Assembly (NCBI GenBank): GCA_003142185.1 | Contig: PLOR01000116.1 | Coordinates: 1 to 42,174, forward strand | Direction: 5' to 3' | DNA: 42,174 nt | Source: Bryobacterales bacterium | GTDB lineage: Bacteria; Acidobacteriota; Terriglobia; Bryobacterales; Bryobacteraceae | Part shown: positions 25,260 through 32,800 of the stretch, in pieces | Layout: the number at the start of each line of letters is the position of its first letter | How positions within the stretch are numbered: position 1 is the stretch's first letter | The notes under the pieces: model-generated | Database searches by the model: none | What the model saw: only the letters and a program-made list of their open reading frames with translations | What the model was told of the DNA's origin: nothing | Made by a program: the position numbers and the translations under genes

Positions 25260-26150
25260 TTAGAGCATCCCCCGGCGCACGCTCAAATACTCGCGCAGGC
25301 CTTCATCGAGTGGCCGGCCGGTATCCACCAGAAAATAATCCATCCCCGCGCCGCGCGCCTGGGAGCGCAGCGCTTCAATGTGCGCGTCGATCTTGGTCCG
25401 GTATTCGTGGCGCGCGTATTCCGGAGAGACCTCTATCGCCGAGCCAGAGTTCTCCATATCGACCAGCAGCACGGGCTCGCGGAAATTGGGCGCGATTTCC
25501 TGCGGATCCAGCAGATGAAACAGGATCACCTCATTGCCGCGGAAGCGCAGCGGCTCAACCGTTTTGACGATGACGGCCGGATCTTCGTAAAAGTCCGAGA
25601 TCACCACCACCATGCCGCGGCGGTGCAGGAAATTCTGGAAGTGCACAAATGGCTTAGTGAAATCGGTGCGCGTGCCGGTGTGCGCCTGTTCGATGGCGTG
25701 CAGCAAGCGGAACAACTGACCCTGCCGCGTGGAGGGCGCCACGTAGTTGGTGACGTCTTCGTCGAAGACGATCAGGCCGGCCGCGTCGCGCTGCACATTG
25801 GCCAGGTAACAGAGCGAGGCGGCCAGAAAGCGCGCGTAGTCGAGCTTGTTGACGGCGTGGGATCCATAGCCCATGGAAGCCGACGTATCGAGCAGCACCA
25901 ACAGTCGCGTGTTGGTCTCGCCGCGGTAGCGCTTGAGATAGCAGCGGCCGGTGCGCGCGAAAACGTTCCAGTCCACGTGGCGCAAGTCATCGCCCTGCGC
26001 GTAGGCGCGGTATTCGGCGAACTCCTGCGAGAAGCCGAAATCCGGTGACCGGTGCAACCCGGCGACGAACCCATCGACCACCGTTTTGGCGATCAGGTCC
26101 AAACCGGAAATCGAGTTGAGCGTAGCCGGATCGAGAAAGCGTTGCAGCAT
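25260..26150 (-). CDS. DUF58 protein with VWA fold
   Basis: The product has 296 residues and is cytoplasmic, with no membrane segment. DUF58 is recognised by YAQGDDLRHVDWNVFARTG at about residues 50-67 and by a VWA-like MIDAS, LLDTSASM (Asp88, Ser90, Ser92), followed by LIVFDEDV and VVVISDFYEDP. DUF58 proteins nearly always sit next to MoxR ATPases and BatA-type proteins and are thought to be MoxR adaptors or clients. The start at 26150 is one base past the MoxR stop, and the stop abuts the BatA ATG, so it is in the middle of the operon. The C-terminus ends LREYLSVRRGML. The full set of family motifs is present. Confidence 0.95.
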   Translation of the reverse strand: MLQRFLDPATLNSISGLDLIAKTVVDGFVAGLHRSPDFGFSQEFAEYRAYAQGDDLRHVDWNVFARTGRCYLKRYRGETNTRLLVLLDTSASMGYGSHAVNKLDYARFLAASLCYLANVQRDAAGLIVFDEDVTNYVAPSTRQGQLFRLLHAIEQAHTGTRTDFTKPFVHFQNFLHRRGMVVVISDFYEDPAVIVKTVEPLRFRGNEVILFHLLDPQEIAPNFREPVLLVDMENSGSAIEVSPEYARHEYRTKIDAHIEALRSQARGAGMDYFLVDTGRPLDEGLREYLSVRRGML

Positions 26151-26151
26151 T

Positions 26152-27171
26152 TTACTCTCGCGGCGCTCCTTTCCAATCGAGCAGGCGCTTCAAAATGTCG
26201 TCCTGCCTCAGGCGGTCGGATTCGGCGTGGAAGTTGAGCAGGATGCGATGGCGCAGCACCGGAATGTATAGCGCGCGGATATCTTCGTAAGTCACGTGGT
26301 AGCGCCCCTTCATCAACGCGCGGGCTTTGGCGGCCAGCACCAGGAACTGCGCGGCGCGCACGCTGGCGCCGTAGTTCACATACTTTTGGACGAAGTCCGG
26401 CGCCGATTCGTCACGGTTGCGGCTCGCGCGCACCATTTCCACCGCATAGCGCGCCACGCTCTCGCCGATCGGCACCATGCGCACGAGCTGCTGGAAATCG
26501 AGAATCTCTTCGGCGTTGGTTACCGTTTCGGCTTGCGGGATGGTGGTGACGGTGGTCAGGTCCACCACTTGCAGCTCCTCGGCGGCGTCGAGGTAGTCGA
26601 GCACGGTATTGAACAGGAAGCGGTCGAGCTGCGCTTCCGGCAGCGGGTATGTGCCTTCCAGTTCGATCGGGTTCTGCGTAGCCAGCACGAAGAACGGGTT
26701 CGGCAGGGCGTAGCTGTTGCCGCGCACCGTGCAGGCGCGCTCCTGCATGGCTTCGAGCAGGGCGCTTTGCGTCTTCGGCGGCGTGCGGTTAATTTCGTCG
26801 GCCAGCAGAATGTTGCCGAAAATGGGTCCGGGCACGAAGGTCCAGGTGCGGCGGCCGGTGCCGGGGTCCTCTTCGATGATGTCGGTGCCGGTGATGTCGC
26901 TAGGCATCAGGTCGGGCGTGAACTGAATGCGCTTGAAGACCAGTCCGAGCGTTTGCGCCATGGTGCGCACCAGCAGCGTTTTGGCGGTGCCCGGCAGTCC
27001 TGTGATCAGGCAATGGCCGCCCACGAATAGCGCGATCATCACCTGCTCCAGAACCTCCTGCTGTCCCACGATCACGCGGTGCACCTCGGTTACGATGTCC
27101 GCCTGCACCTGGCGGAAACGTGCGATGCGCGCTTTCAAAACGTCGGGTTCCATCTGTGCGGATGTTGACAT
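26152..27171 (-). CDS. MoxR-family AAA+ ATPase
   Basis: The product has 339 residues. The start at 27171 lies 13 bases after the TPR-peptidase stop; an in-frame ATG at 27210 would overlap that gene. Walker A is GLPGTAKT (58-65), the usual MoxR variant with Ala before Lys. Walker B is ILLADEINR (121-129), followed by KTQSALLEAMQE and sensor 1 ATQNPIELEGTYPLPEAQLDRF, read as ATQNP then EGTYPLPEAQLDRF. MoxR ATPases act as chaperones that mature or load metal cofactors, working with VWA and DUF58 proteins, both encoded directly downstream. AGGA lies about 12 bases before the ATG. All hallmarks are present. Confidence 0.96.
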   Translation of the reverse strand: MSTSAQMEPDVLKARIARFRQVQADIVTEVHRVIVGQQEVLEQVMIALFVGGHCLITGLPGTAKTLLVRTMAQTLGLVFKRIQFTPDLMPSDITGTDIIEEDPGTGRRTWTFVPGPIFGNILLADEINRTPPKTQSALLEAMQERACTVRGNSYALPNPFFVLATQNPIELEGTYPLPEAQLDRFLFNTVLDYLDAAEELQVVDLTTVTTIPQAETVTNAEEILDFQQLVRMVPIGESVARYAVEMVRASRNRDESAPDFVQKYVNYGASVRAAQFLVLAAKARALMKGRYHVTYEDIRALYIPVLRHRILLNFHAESDRLRQDDILKRLLDWKGAPRE

Positions 27172-27184
27172 GTTTTTTTCAATC

Positions 27185-29413
27185 CTATTTCTTCGTTGCG
27201 CCTGGTTCATCGGGCTCCGAGCCGCTCAACTGCAGCAACATCTTTTGCGCCGGCCGGAATCCGGGGGCGATTTCCATCGCGTCGATCAGCTCGTTCCGGG
27301 CGTCCTCGGGTTGATGATTCAGGTTGAAAGCGCGCGCCAGATCATAGTGGGCGCCGGCCATATCGATGGGCTTGGCCGCCAGCAGCGCCTGGAACTCGCG
27401 GATGGCGCCGGCGACACTATCCTGATCCAGCCACAGTTCGCCCAGCAACCGGTGCTGCTCGGCAAGCATCGGATAGATGTAGTTCAGACGATCGAGAATC
27501 GTGGCGGCTTCTTTGGGATTGCCAGCGGCGGTCAGCTCCTTAGCCAGCAGCATGAGGGTGTCCGGATCGCGTCCGCCGGCGTGGACGTACCCCTCCAATT
27601 GATCGACGGCAGCGGCTTTGTCGCCTTTCGCTAGGTAGGCCTTTGCCAGCGACTCGTAGATGCTGTGATGCTCGACGTAGTCCGGGTAAAGATCGCGGGC
27701 GTCGCTGCCCAGCCGAATCACGTCGTCGTAGTTTCGGCTGGCGGACGCAGCGTCGATGCGCTTGATAGCCTCTTTCCAGCGGTCGAAATTTTCGACTGTC
27801 CGTTTCGTGTCGGCTTCCAATGCCGCGATAAACTGGCGGTCGAAATCGGCCGGCTCCATCTTCAGCTCTTTGCGGATCACGGTAGCGGTGTCGTCGCTCG
27901 CGCCGAAATCGCGCAACATGGCGAGCACCGTATCCCAGCCCCATTTCTGCGTGATGTAATCGCAAATCCTGCCCGCTTCGAAATAGCTGACCACCACCTG
28001 TTGCGGAGTCACCGGGTGCACGAAGCCGCGATCCAACTCGGCAACCGGCAAAAGCCGATGGTTCTTGATGGCGGCGATTTCATCCGGTCCCAGGCGATCT
28101 CCCCACTCCGGCGAAGCGGCCGTTTCTTCCTGCACCGCGATGCCCTCAGTGAACCAGCGCGGCACGTGCGAGTTGGTCATCGACAAAGTGAAAACGTGGC
28201 TCATCTCATGCCACATCACGCTCGCCCAATGAAAGCTGCCCGGCGCACGCCCGGATGGACTGTCCATGGCAATCACGTTGCCGAAGGTCACGCCCAGCGC
28301 TCCCAGGCCCGGCATGCCGAGCGTGCGCACGGCGAAATCTTCGTGATCGGGATAAACTTCCACCCGCACCGGCTGGGTGAGTTTCCAGCGGTACTTTTTC
28401 TCGTACACCGCGACGGCGCGCCGCATCTCGGCTTCGAAGTACGGGCGCAGCAGGTCCGCTTCCTTCTTATTCAGCTTGAGAATCGTGCGATCGGTCCGGA
28501 ACGTCACGAAATTCTTTTCGCTGTCCATCAGGGTCAGCGAGTTCTTGGTAGCCGAATCCTGAAATCCGTTGTTCCAGCAGGTTTTGAACTGCTCGAAAGC
28601 CTCTTCGTCGCGGCCCAGCCGCATCAGGTTTACGCCAAGCTGCGAGCGCGCGGAGTCAAGCTGCGGATCGAGGGCAATGGCTTTGCGGTAGAACGCAACC
28701 GATCCCTCATAACGCCGATTCAGCATGAAGAAATGGCCGGCGGTGTCATAGCCTTTGGCCGCGTGTGGGTCCCAGGGGCTCTCCTTTTTATCCTCCAGCC
28801 AATCCAGCGTGGCTAGGATGGCTTTCGCCTGAACGGAATTCGAGTCGAGCGCCAGCGCCCGCTTGGCCTCGGCTTCGGCCTTCGCTTTGTTGTCATCTTC
28901 CAAAGCCAGCCGCGCCAACAGCTCCTGGGCTTCCACCAGTTTCGGATCGCTCCGCAACGCCCGCTCCGCAAATTCGGCCGCGCTGCCGGCGTAAATCTCC
29001 GCCGCCACCAGCGCCTTGCCCAACAGTGCGCCCGCGTCGGCGGGATTCAATTCGAGCGCCTCGGTGAAGAGACGATCGGCCTCGTCCGCCTGCCAGTGTT
29101 CCAGAAACATGCGGCCCCAGCGGACGCGGATCACCGGGTTGCGAGGCTCGCGCGCCACTAGTTCGCGAAACATCGCATTTGCATCCTGGTAGCGCCGCGT
29201 TTTCCAGAGGGCCTCCGCCTGTTGCAGGATCTGCGCCGGAAGCAAGGATGCGGCTAAAGACAGCGCAAGAATAAGATGACGTGGCGCACGCACTCGTGCG
29301 TGCCGCGTCGGCACTCGTGCCGACGCATGGCGACTCAAGCCAAAGAAAAGCCGAGACGACGCTCCGCTCAGCAGGCTGGACAACCCACGCCACGGGGCCT
29401 CAGTGCGGGCCAT
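27185..29413 (-). CDS. TPR protein with gluzincin (peptidase-MA-like) domain
   Basis: The product has 742 residues. Tetratricopeptide repeats lie at about 62-290 and again at the C-terminus (from about 560). Between them is a zinc peptidase domain with HEMSH at 402-406 and the third ligand Glu423 in FTEGIAVQEE, the HExxH...E arrangement of MA-clan peptidases. A signal peptide core (HLILALSLAASLLPAQ) is at residues 45-61. The ATG at 29413 has an ideal GGAGG six bases upstream inside the preceding gene, so it is the likely start. Residues of about 8-44 are then encoded by repeat R1 copy b and form an Arg-rich n-region. GTG codons at 29314 and 29293 are alternative starts. It is an unusual member for a MoxR cluster and may process or hold the VWA proteins. 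Confidence 0.85.
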   Translation of the reverse strand: MARTEAPWRGLSSLLSGASSRLFFGLSRHASARVPTRHARVRAPRHLILALSLAASLLPAQILQQAEALWKTRRYQDANAMFRELVAREPRNPVIRVRWGRMFLEHWQADEADRLFTEALELNPADAGALLGKALVAAEIYAGSAAEFAERALRSDPKLVEAQELLARLALEDDNKAKAEAEAKRALALDSNSVQAKAILATLDWLEDKKESPWDPHAAKGYDTAGHFFMLNRRYEGSVAFYRKAIALDPQLDSARSQLGVNLMRLGRDEEAFEQFKTCWNNGFQDSATKNSLTLMDSEKNFVTFRTDRTILKLNKKEADLLRPYFEAEMRRAVAVYEKKYRWKLTQPVRVEVYPDHEDFAVRTLGMPGLGALGVTFGNVIAMDSPSGRAPGSFHWASVMWHEMSHVFTLSMTNSHVPRWFTEGIAVQEETAASPEWGDRLGPDEIAAIKNHRLLPVAELDRGFVHPVTPQQVVVSYFEAGRICDYITQKWGWDTVLAMLRDFGASDDTATVIRKELKMEPADFDRQFIAALEADTKRTVENFDRWKEAIKRIDAASASRNYDDVIRLGSDARDLYPDYVEHHSIYESLAKAYLAKGDKAAAVDQLEGYVHAGGRDPDTLMLLAKELTAAGNPKEAATILDRLNYIYPMLAEQHRLLGELWLDQDSVAGAIREFQALLAAKPIDMAGAHYDLARAFNLNHQPEDARNELIDAMEIAPGFRPAQKMLLQLSGSEPDEPGATKK
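29281..29393. repeat. R1 palindromic repeat, copy b, inside a coding start
   Basis: It runs from GTGGCGCACGCAC to the inverse CAACCCACGCCAC. Inner hairpins are GCACGCACTCGTGCGTGC-like and CGTCGGCACTCGTGCCGACG. It holds the same CCAAAGAAA core as the other copies in reverse. It sits between the start codon and the signal peptide of the TPR peptidase. Confidence 0.65.
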
Positions 29414-30320
29414 CGAGCGCCTCCTGTGTCTTCGCCAGTTCGAGCAGCAACAGCGTCAACTGTTTGCGGTAATCGGCGGTGTCCATTCCGGCCTTTTCGT
29501 ATTTCAGTTGGTCGATGGCCTGCTCCAGCTCCTCTTTCTTCGCGAGCAGCGCGCGTTTGGCGGGATCGCGAGCGGCACCCGCGTTGGCGCCCAATCTCAC
29601 CAGCGTGAATGTCGCGGCCAGTTTTCCTTCGCCATTCTCGGGCGATGGATTCCGCTCTCCGTCGCCCTTGCCGGTGTCTTCGAGCAGTGAATGCTCGGTG
29701 GCCAGGCGTTTGGCGGAATCGAAAGACTCGGTCACCTTGCGCTGCGCGTAACGAAAAGCTTCCAGCACGGAGACCGCTTCGTTCTTGTCCGTATCCGCCG
29801 CCGGCTCGCGCAGGGCTTCGGCCCAATAGCGCGCGAATACGGTGGCGATCTTTTCCGTGCCGGTTTTGGTAGCGGTGATCACGACGCGGTTGGAGCGCCG
29901 CAGAAGCGCGATCGAGCCGCCGCTCGAGCTGGTCATGATCGCCACGCATTGGCGCGCGGCGGGAACGCGGTCGAGCAGCGCGGCCAGTTCCGCGGCAGTT
30001 ATATCGGGGCCGGGAATGTTGAACTTGTAATCCACGCCGTCATCGGTGCCGTGGCCGATCAGCATCACCACCAGAGCGTCATCCGGCTTCGCCGTCCGCG
30101 CAAGTTCCTGGAACCGCGCGCGGATCTGCTCGCGATTCGGCGCAATCAGCGTAGTGACGTTGCCGTCGCCTGCCTTCTTCAGGCTCGAATCGATGTCGAG
30201 CGCCCACATCTTGAATCGCTGGTCGTAGTCAGGCTCGCCGCCGAGGCCGGAGATCGTCAGAAAGTAAGTGGCCGCAGGCGATGCCAGGGCAGTAGCCAGC
30301 AGCAGTGCGCAGATTCTCAT
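29400..30320 (-). CDS. Secreted caspase-fold (C13/C14-like) protein with Ser at the catalytic Cys position
   Basis: The product has 306 residues from the ATG at 30320, which gives a clear signal peptide (MRICALLLATALASPAA). The core strands match clan CD peptidases: LVVMLIGHGTDDG carries the catalytic His90. The next strand ends VAIMTSSSGGS, where active relatives have C-x-S-G or A-C-x-G. By eye Ser131 takes the place of the Cys, so ordinary cysteine peptidase activity is not expected. The C-terminal third is a charged helical region with a coiled coil (KKEELEQAIDQLKYEK). The ATG overlaps the TGA of the upstream VWA gene (ATGA), and the stop overlaps the start of the TPR peptidase. A scaffold or binding role, or a Ser-dependent activity, are both possible. 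Confidence 0.75.
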   Translation of the reverse strand: MRICALLLATALASPAATYFLTISGLGGEPDYDQRFKMWALDIDSSLKKAGDGNVTTLIAPNREQIRARFQELARTAKPDDALVVMLIGHGTDDGVDYKFNIPGPDITAAELAALLDRVPAARQCVAIMTSSSGGSIALLRRSNRVVITATKTGTEKIATVFARYWAEALREPAADTDKNEAVSVLEAFRYAQRKVTESFDSAKRLATEHSLLEDTGKGDGERNPSPENGEGKLAATFTLVRLGANAGAARDPAKRALLAKKEELEQAIDQLKYEKAGMDTADYRKQLTLLLLELAKTQEALDGPH

Positions 30321-32581
30321 ACCACGCCCCACTTGCGGCGCAGCAGCCACTCGGATGCGCGCAGGCCGAGCGCCAACAGGAAAATGGCCGGCATATCCCA
30401 AAGGTCGCGCGCTTCGCGCGCCGTGATGCCGGCTTCGGAATACGAGATTTCGCTCGCCAGCCTGGACGCCTGATCCGGCTTGTAATAGCGACCGCCGGTT
30501 TGCTCGGCGAGTTTCTCCAGCAGCTCCCGGTTCTGCGATGTGCCGAAGTTCTCCGCGACGCCATCCTCGCGGCGAAAGGCCAGCACATCGCGGCCCAACT
30601 CCTCCTGCTCGCGTCCCGCGATGATCTCCGCCACATAAGAGCCGGGCGCATCGGCGGAAAATTCGCCCGCGTAGATGCCCTCTTCGAGCGGCTGTGGCGC
30701 CAGCTCCATGGTTAGGCTGGTTCCGTCGGGCTGCAAGAATCGCGCCTGCACGTTGGCGTCGGTAACCGGCTTGTATTCCCTATCCCGCACTTCCACGCGC
30801 AGCGGCACGCGCGTCTCGTCGGAGAGCACCTGCCTGGGCGTGGTCACCGTCACCGGTCCGGGCGTGTCGGTCACCAGGTAACGCAGCAGTTGCTGCCAGA
30901 ACGTCTCCTGTGCGCGATCCTCGTGCGGTAGCCACATTCTCCAGCGCCAGCTTCCGCCGGTGGCAAATAAAACGGTACGCCCGCGGCCGTAGTTTTCCGT
31001 CACCAGGAGCGGCAGCTTGCGCTTACCAGACGGCGTGGAAACCAGCAGCACCGTAGCGCCGGGCTTCTCCTCGCCAGCCTCCTGATAACTGGCCATCATC
31101 GGCATCTTCTTCCAGCGTTCCGCGTTGCGCGCCGCGTCGTCATCCAACCGACAGATGCTGCTCTGCACCCCTGCCGAAGTCAATTCCTGGCCGGTGAAAT
31201 CTCGGTGAAACGTGCCTTTGGTTTCCGGCAGGCTGGTGGGAATCAGACCGGCCAGCGGTCCGCTGGCCCAGCCGCCGTCGGAAAGCGCGGCGCGCCCGCC
31301 CAGCAGCAGCAACCCACCGCCGCGGCGATCCACAAAGTCATGGATGAGTTGTTGCTGGCCGGGCGTGAAGTAATTCAGCTCCACGCTGCCGATGATCAGG
31401 CCCTGATACGCGAACAGTTCCTCGGCTTTGGCGGGGAATCCGTCTTCCAGTTCCTTGGCACTGGTGGTGCCCTGCCGGTAAACCTTATTCTGCGTGGTGC
31501 GCAGCATGCTGGCGATCTCCTGCTCGGGGTGATCGTCATTGGGAAGGAAAGGCAGCGCGCGGCGGATGAATTTGTAGTCCCAGCGCGGCTCGCCTTCCAC
31601 GTAGAGGATGCGCGGCTTGCGCGCCTCCACGTTGACCAGGCGGGTGACCGCGTTGTTGCGCGTGTTCTCCTCGCCGGGCAGCGGGTCGATGCCGATCGAG
31701 AAAGTCTTCGGTCCCGCGTCGCCACAATTGAACACCAGCGATTCGGTCCGCAGCCGGCCGTCGGAAGCGAGCGTCACGTCCCGGCTGGCCAGTACTTTCC
31801 CGTTATCGCGCACGCTGAGCCTGGCGCGGCTGCCGGAGAATCCATAACTGGAGAATGTGACGGTCGCGGTTAACCGTGATTGCGGCAGCGCCCGCGCTGG
31901 CAGCACGGCGTCGGTGATTTCCACGTCGCGGTCCGGATGCTCGCGGCCCAAGCCGATGGTGTGAACCGGGATGCGCTGCTTGCGGAGGGCGGCCAGCGTA
32001 TCCGGACCGATGCCGCCCGCATTGTCCGCTCCGTCGCTCAGCAGCACGATGGCGCCCAGCGGCAGCGACGACGATTCCGCCATCACCCGCTCCAGCGTAT
32101 CGCCAATGCGCGTTGCCGGTTCGGAAGCGTCGAGCGCGTCCGTCTTCTCGACCCGCTGCGGCTCTTTGCCGAACTTGTACAGCCGCACCTGGAAGTGTGA
32201 GCCGAGCGATTTGAGCAGCCCGCCGTCCAGCGCGCGCCTGGCCGCCGCCTCGCGCGTGCCGCCCGCATCGGCGATGCCCATGCTGCGGGAATCATCCACC
32301 AGCACGGCCACCACGTTCTGCTGCGGCCGCAGCGTTGCCACGCTCAGCGCGGGGTGCCACAGCAGAAACAGAATCAGTGCCAGCATGGCAGATTCGAGCA
32401 GCCAGATGGCCAGCGGGCGCGCGCCGCTCAACATGCCGTGGTTGCGTCTGATGTGCCAGTACAGCAGACCAGTTCCGCACACCACCGCCGCCGCCAGCAG
32501 CCACAGCGGCCACGGCGTCAGCAATACAAATTGGCCCTTATGAAAAATGCCGGCCGGGTATTTGAAGAAAATCTCGAACAT
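30317..32581 (-). CDS. Membrane VWA/GATase-like protein, first gene of the MoxR cluster
   Basis: The product has 754 residues. Two N-terminal membrane helices (about 24-43 and 58-78) are followed by a VWA domain whose MIDAS is DDSRS (Asp96, Ser98, Ser100) with LLSDGADNAGG further on. A beta domain and then a glutamine-amidotransferase-like fold follow (ILYVEGEPRWDYKFIRRAL, later LIIGSVELNYF and GGGLLLLGG); no catalytic Cys is evident. A final membrane helix near residue 735 ends in RRKWGVV. Its architecture mirrors the BatA-like protein at 23256, suggesting both came from a common ancestor. It opens the operon; 219 bases with an inverted repeat separate it from the divergent uvrA. Confidence 0.88.
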   Translation of the reverse strand: MFEIFFKYPAGIFHKGQFVLLTPWPLWLLAAAVVCGTGLLYWHIRRNHGMLSGARPLAIWLLESAMLALILFLLWHPALSVATLRPQQNVVAVLVDDSRSMGIADAGGTREAAARRALDGGLLKSLGSHFQVRLYKFGKEPQRVEKTDALDASEPATRIGDTLERVMAESSSLPLGAIVLLSDGADNAGGIGPDTLAALRKQRIPVHTIGLGREHPDRDVEITDAVLPARALPQSRLTATVTFSSYGFSGSRARLSVRDNGKVLASRDVTLASDGRLRTESLVFNCGDAGPKTFSIGIDPLPGEENTRNNAVTRLVNVEARKPRILYVEGEPRWDYKFIRRALPFLPNDDHPEQEIASMLRTTQNKVYRQGTTSAKELEDGFPAKAEELFAYQGLIIGSVELNYFTPGQQQLIHDFVDRRGGGLLLLGGRAALSDGGWASGPLAGLIPTSLPETKGTFHRDFTGQELTSAGVQSSICRLDDDAARNAERWKKMPMMASYQEAGEEKPGATVLLVSTPSGKRKLPLLVTENYGRGRTVLFATGGSWRWRMWLPHEDRAQETFWQQLLRYLVTDTPGPVTVTTPRQVLSDETRVPLRVEVRDREYKPVTDANVQARFLQPDGTSLTMELAPQPLEEGIYAGEFSADAPGSYVAEIIAGREQEELGRDVLAFRREDGVAENFGTSQNRELLEKLAEQTGGRYYKPDQASRLASEISYSEAGITAREARDLWDMPAIFLLALGLRASEWLLRRKWGVV

Positions 32582-32691
32582 GAAATTCTCACCGGCGAGC
32601 CGTGGCCGTTATCTGACGATAGACGTTGTGCCGGCGGGTATGAGTTACAGGCAATCCCCGCTCTTTGTGAGTCAGGATAGCATGGGCCGTT

Positions 32692-32762
32692 GGTAGGGCA
32701 TGCTTTAGCTTGCCGGTTTTGCTTCTCCCACCCAAGACTGGCAAGCTGAGGCGTGCCGTACC
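32692..32762. repeat. Inverted repeat in the divergent gap before uvrA
   Basis: Two 26-base arms (32692-32717 and 32737-32762) are inverse copies with about 5 mismatches. The outer part of one is GGTAGGGCATGC and of the other GCGTGCCGTACC, with AGCTTGCC/GGCAAGCT inside. The loop is 19 bases. It could fold into a long hairpin in transcripts or bind a regulator. Confidence 0.6.
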
Positions 32763-32800
32763 TGGGCACGGGCTATACTTAAGAAATACCCGTCACTCCC

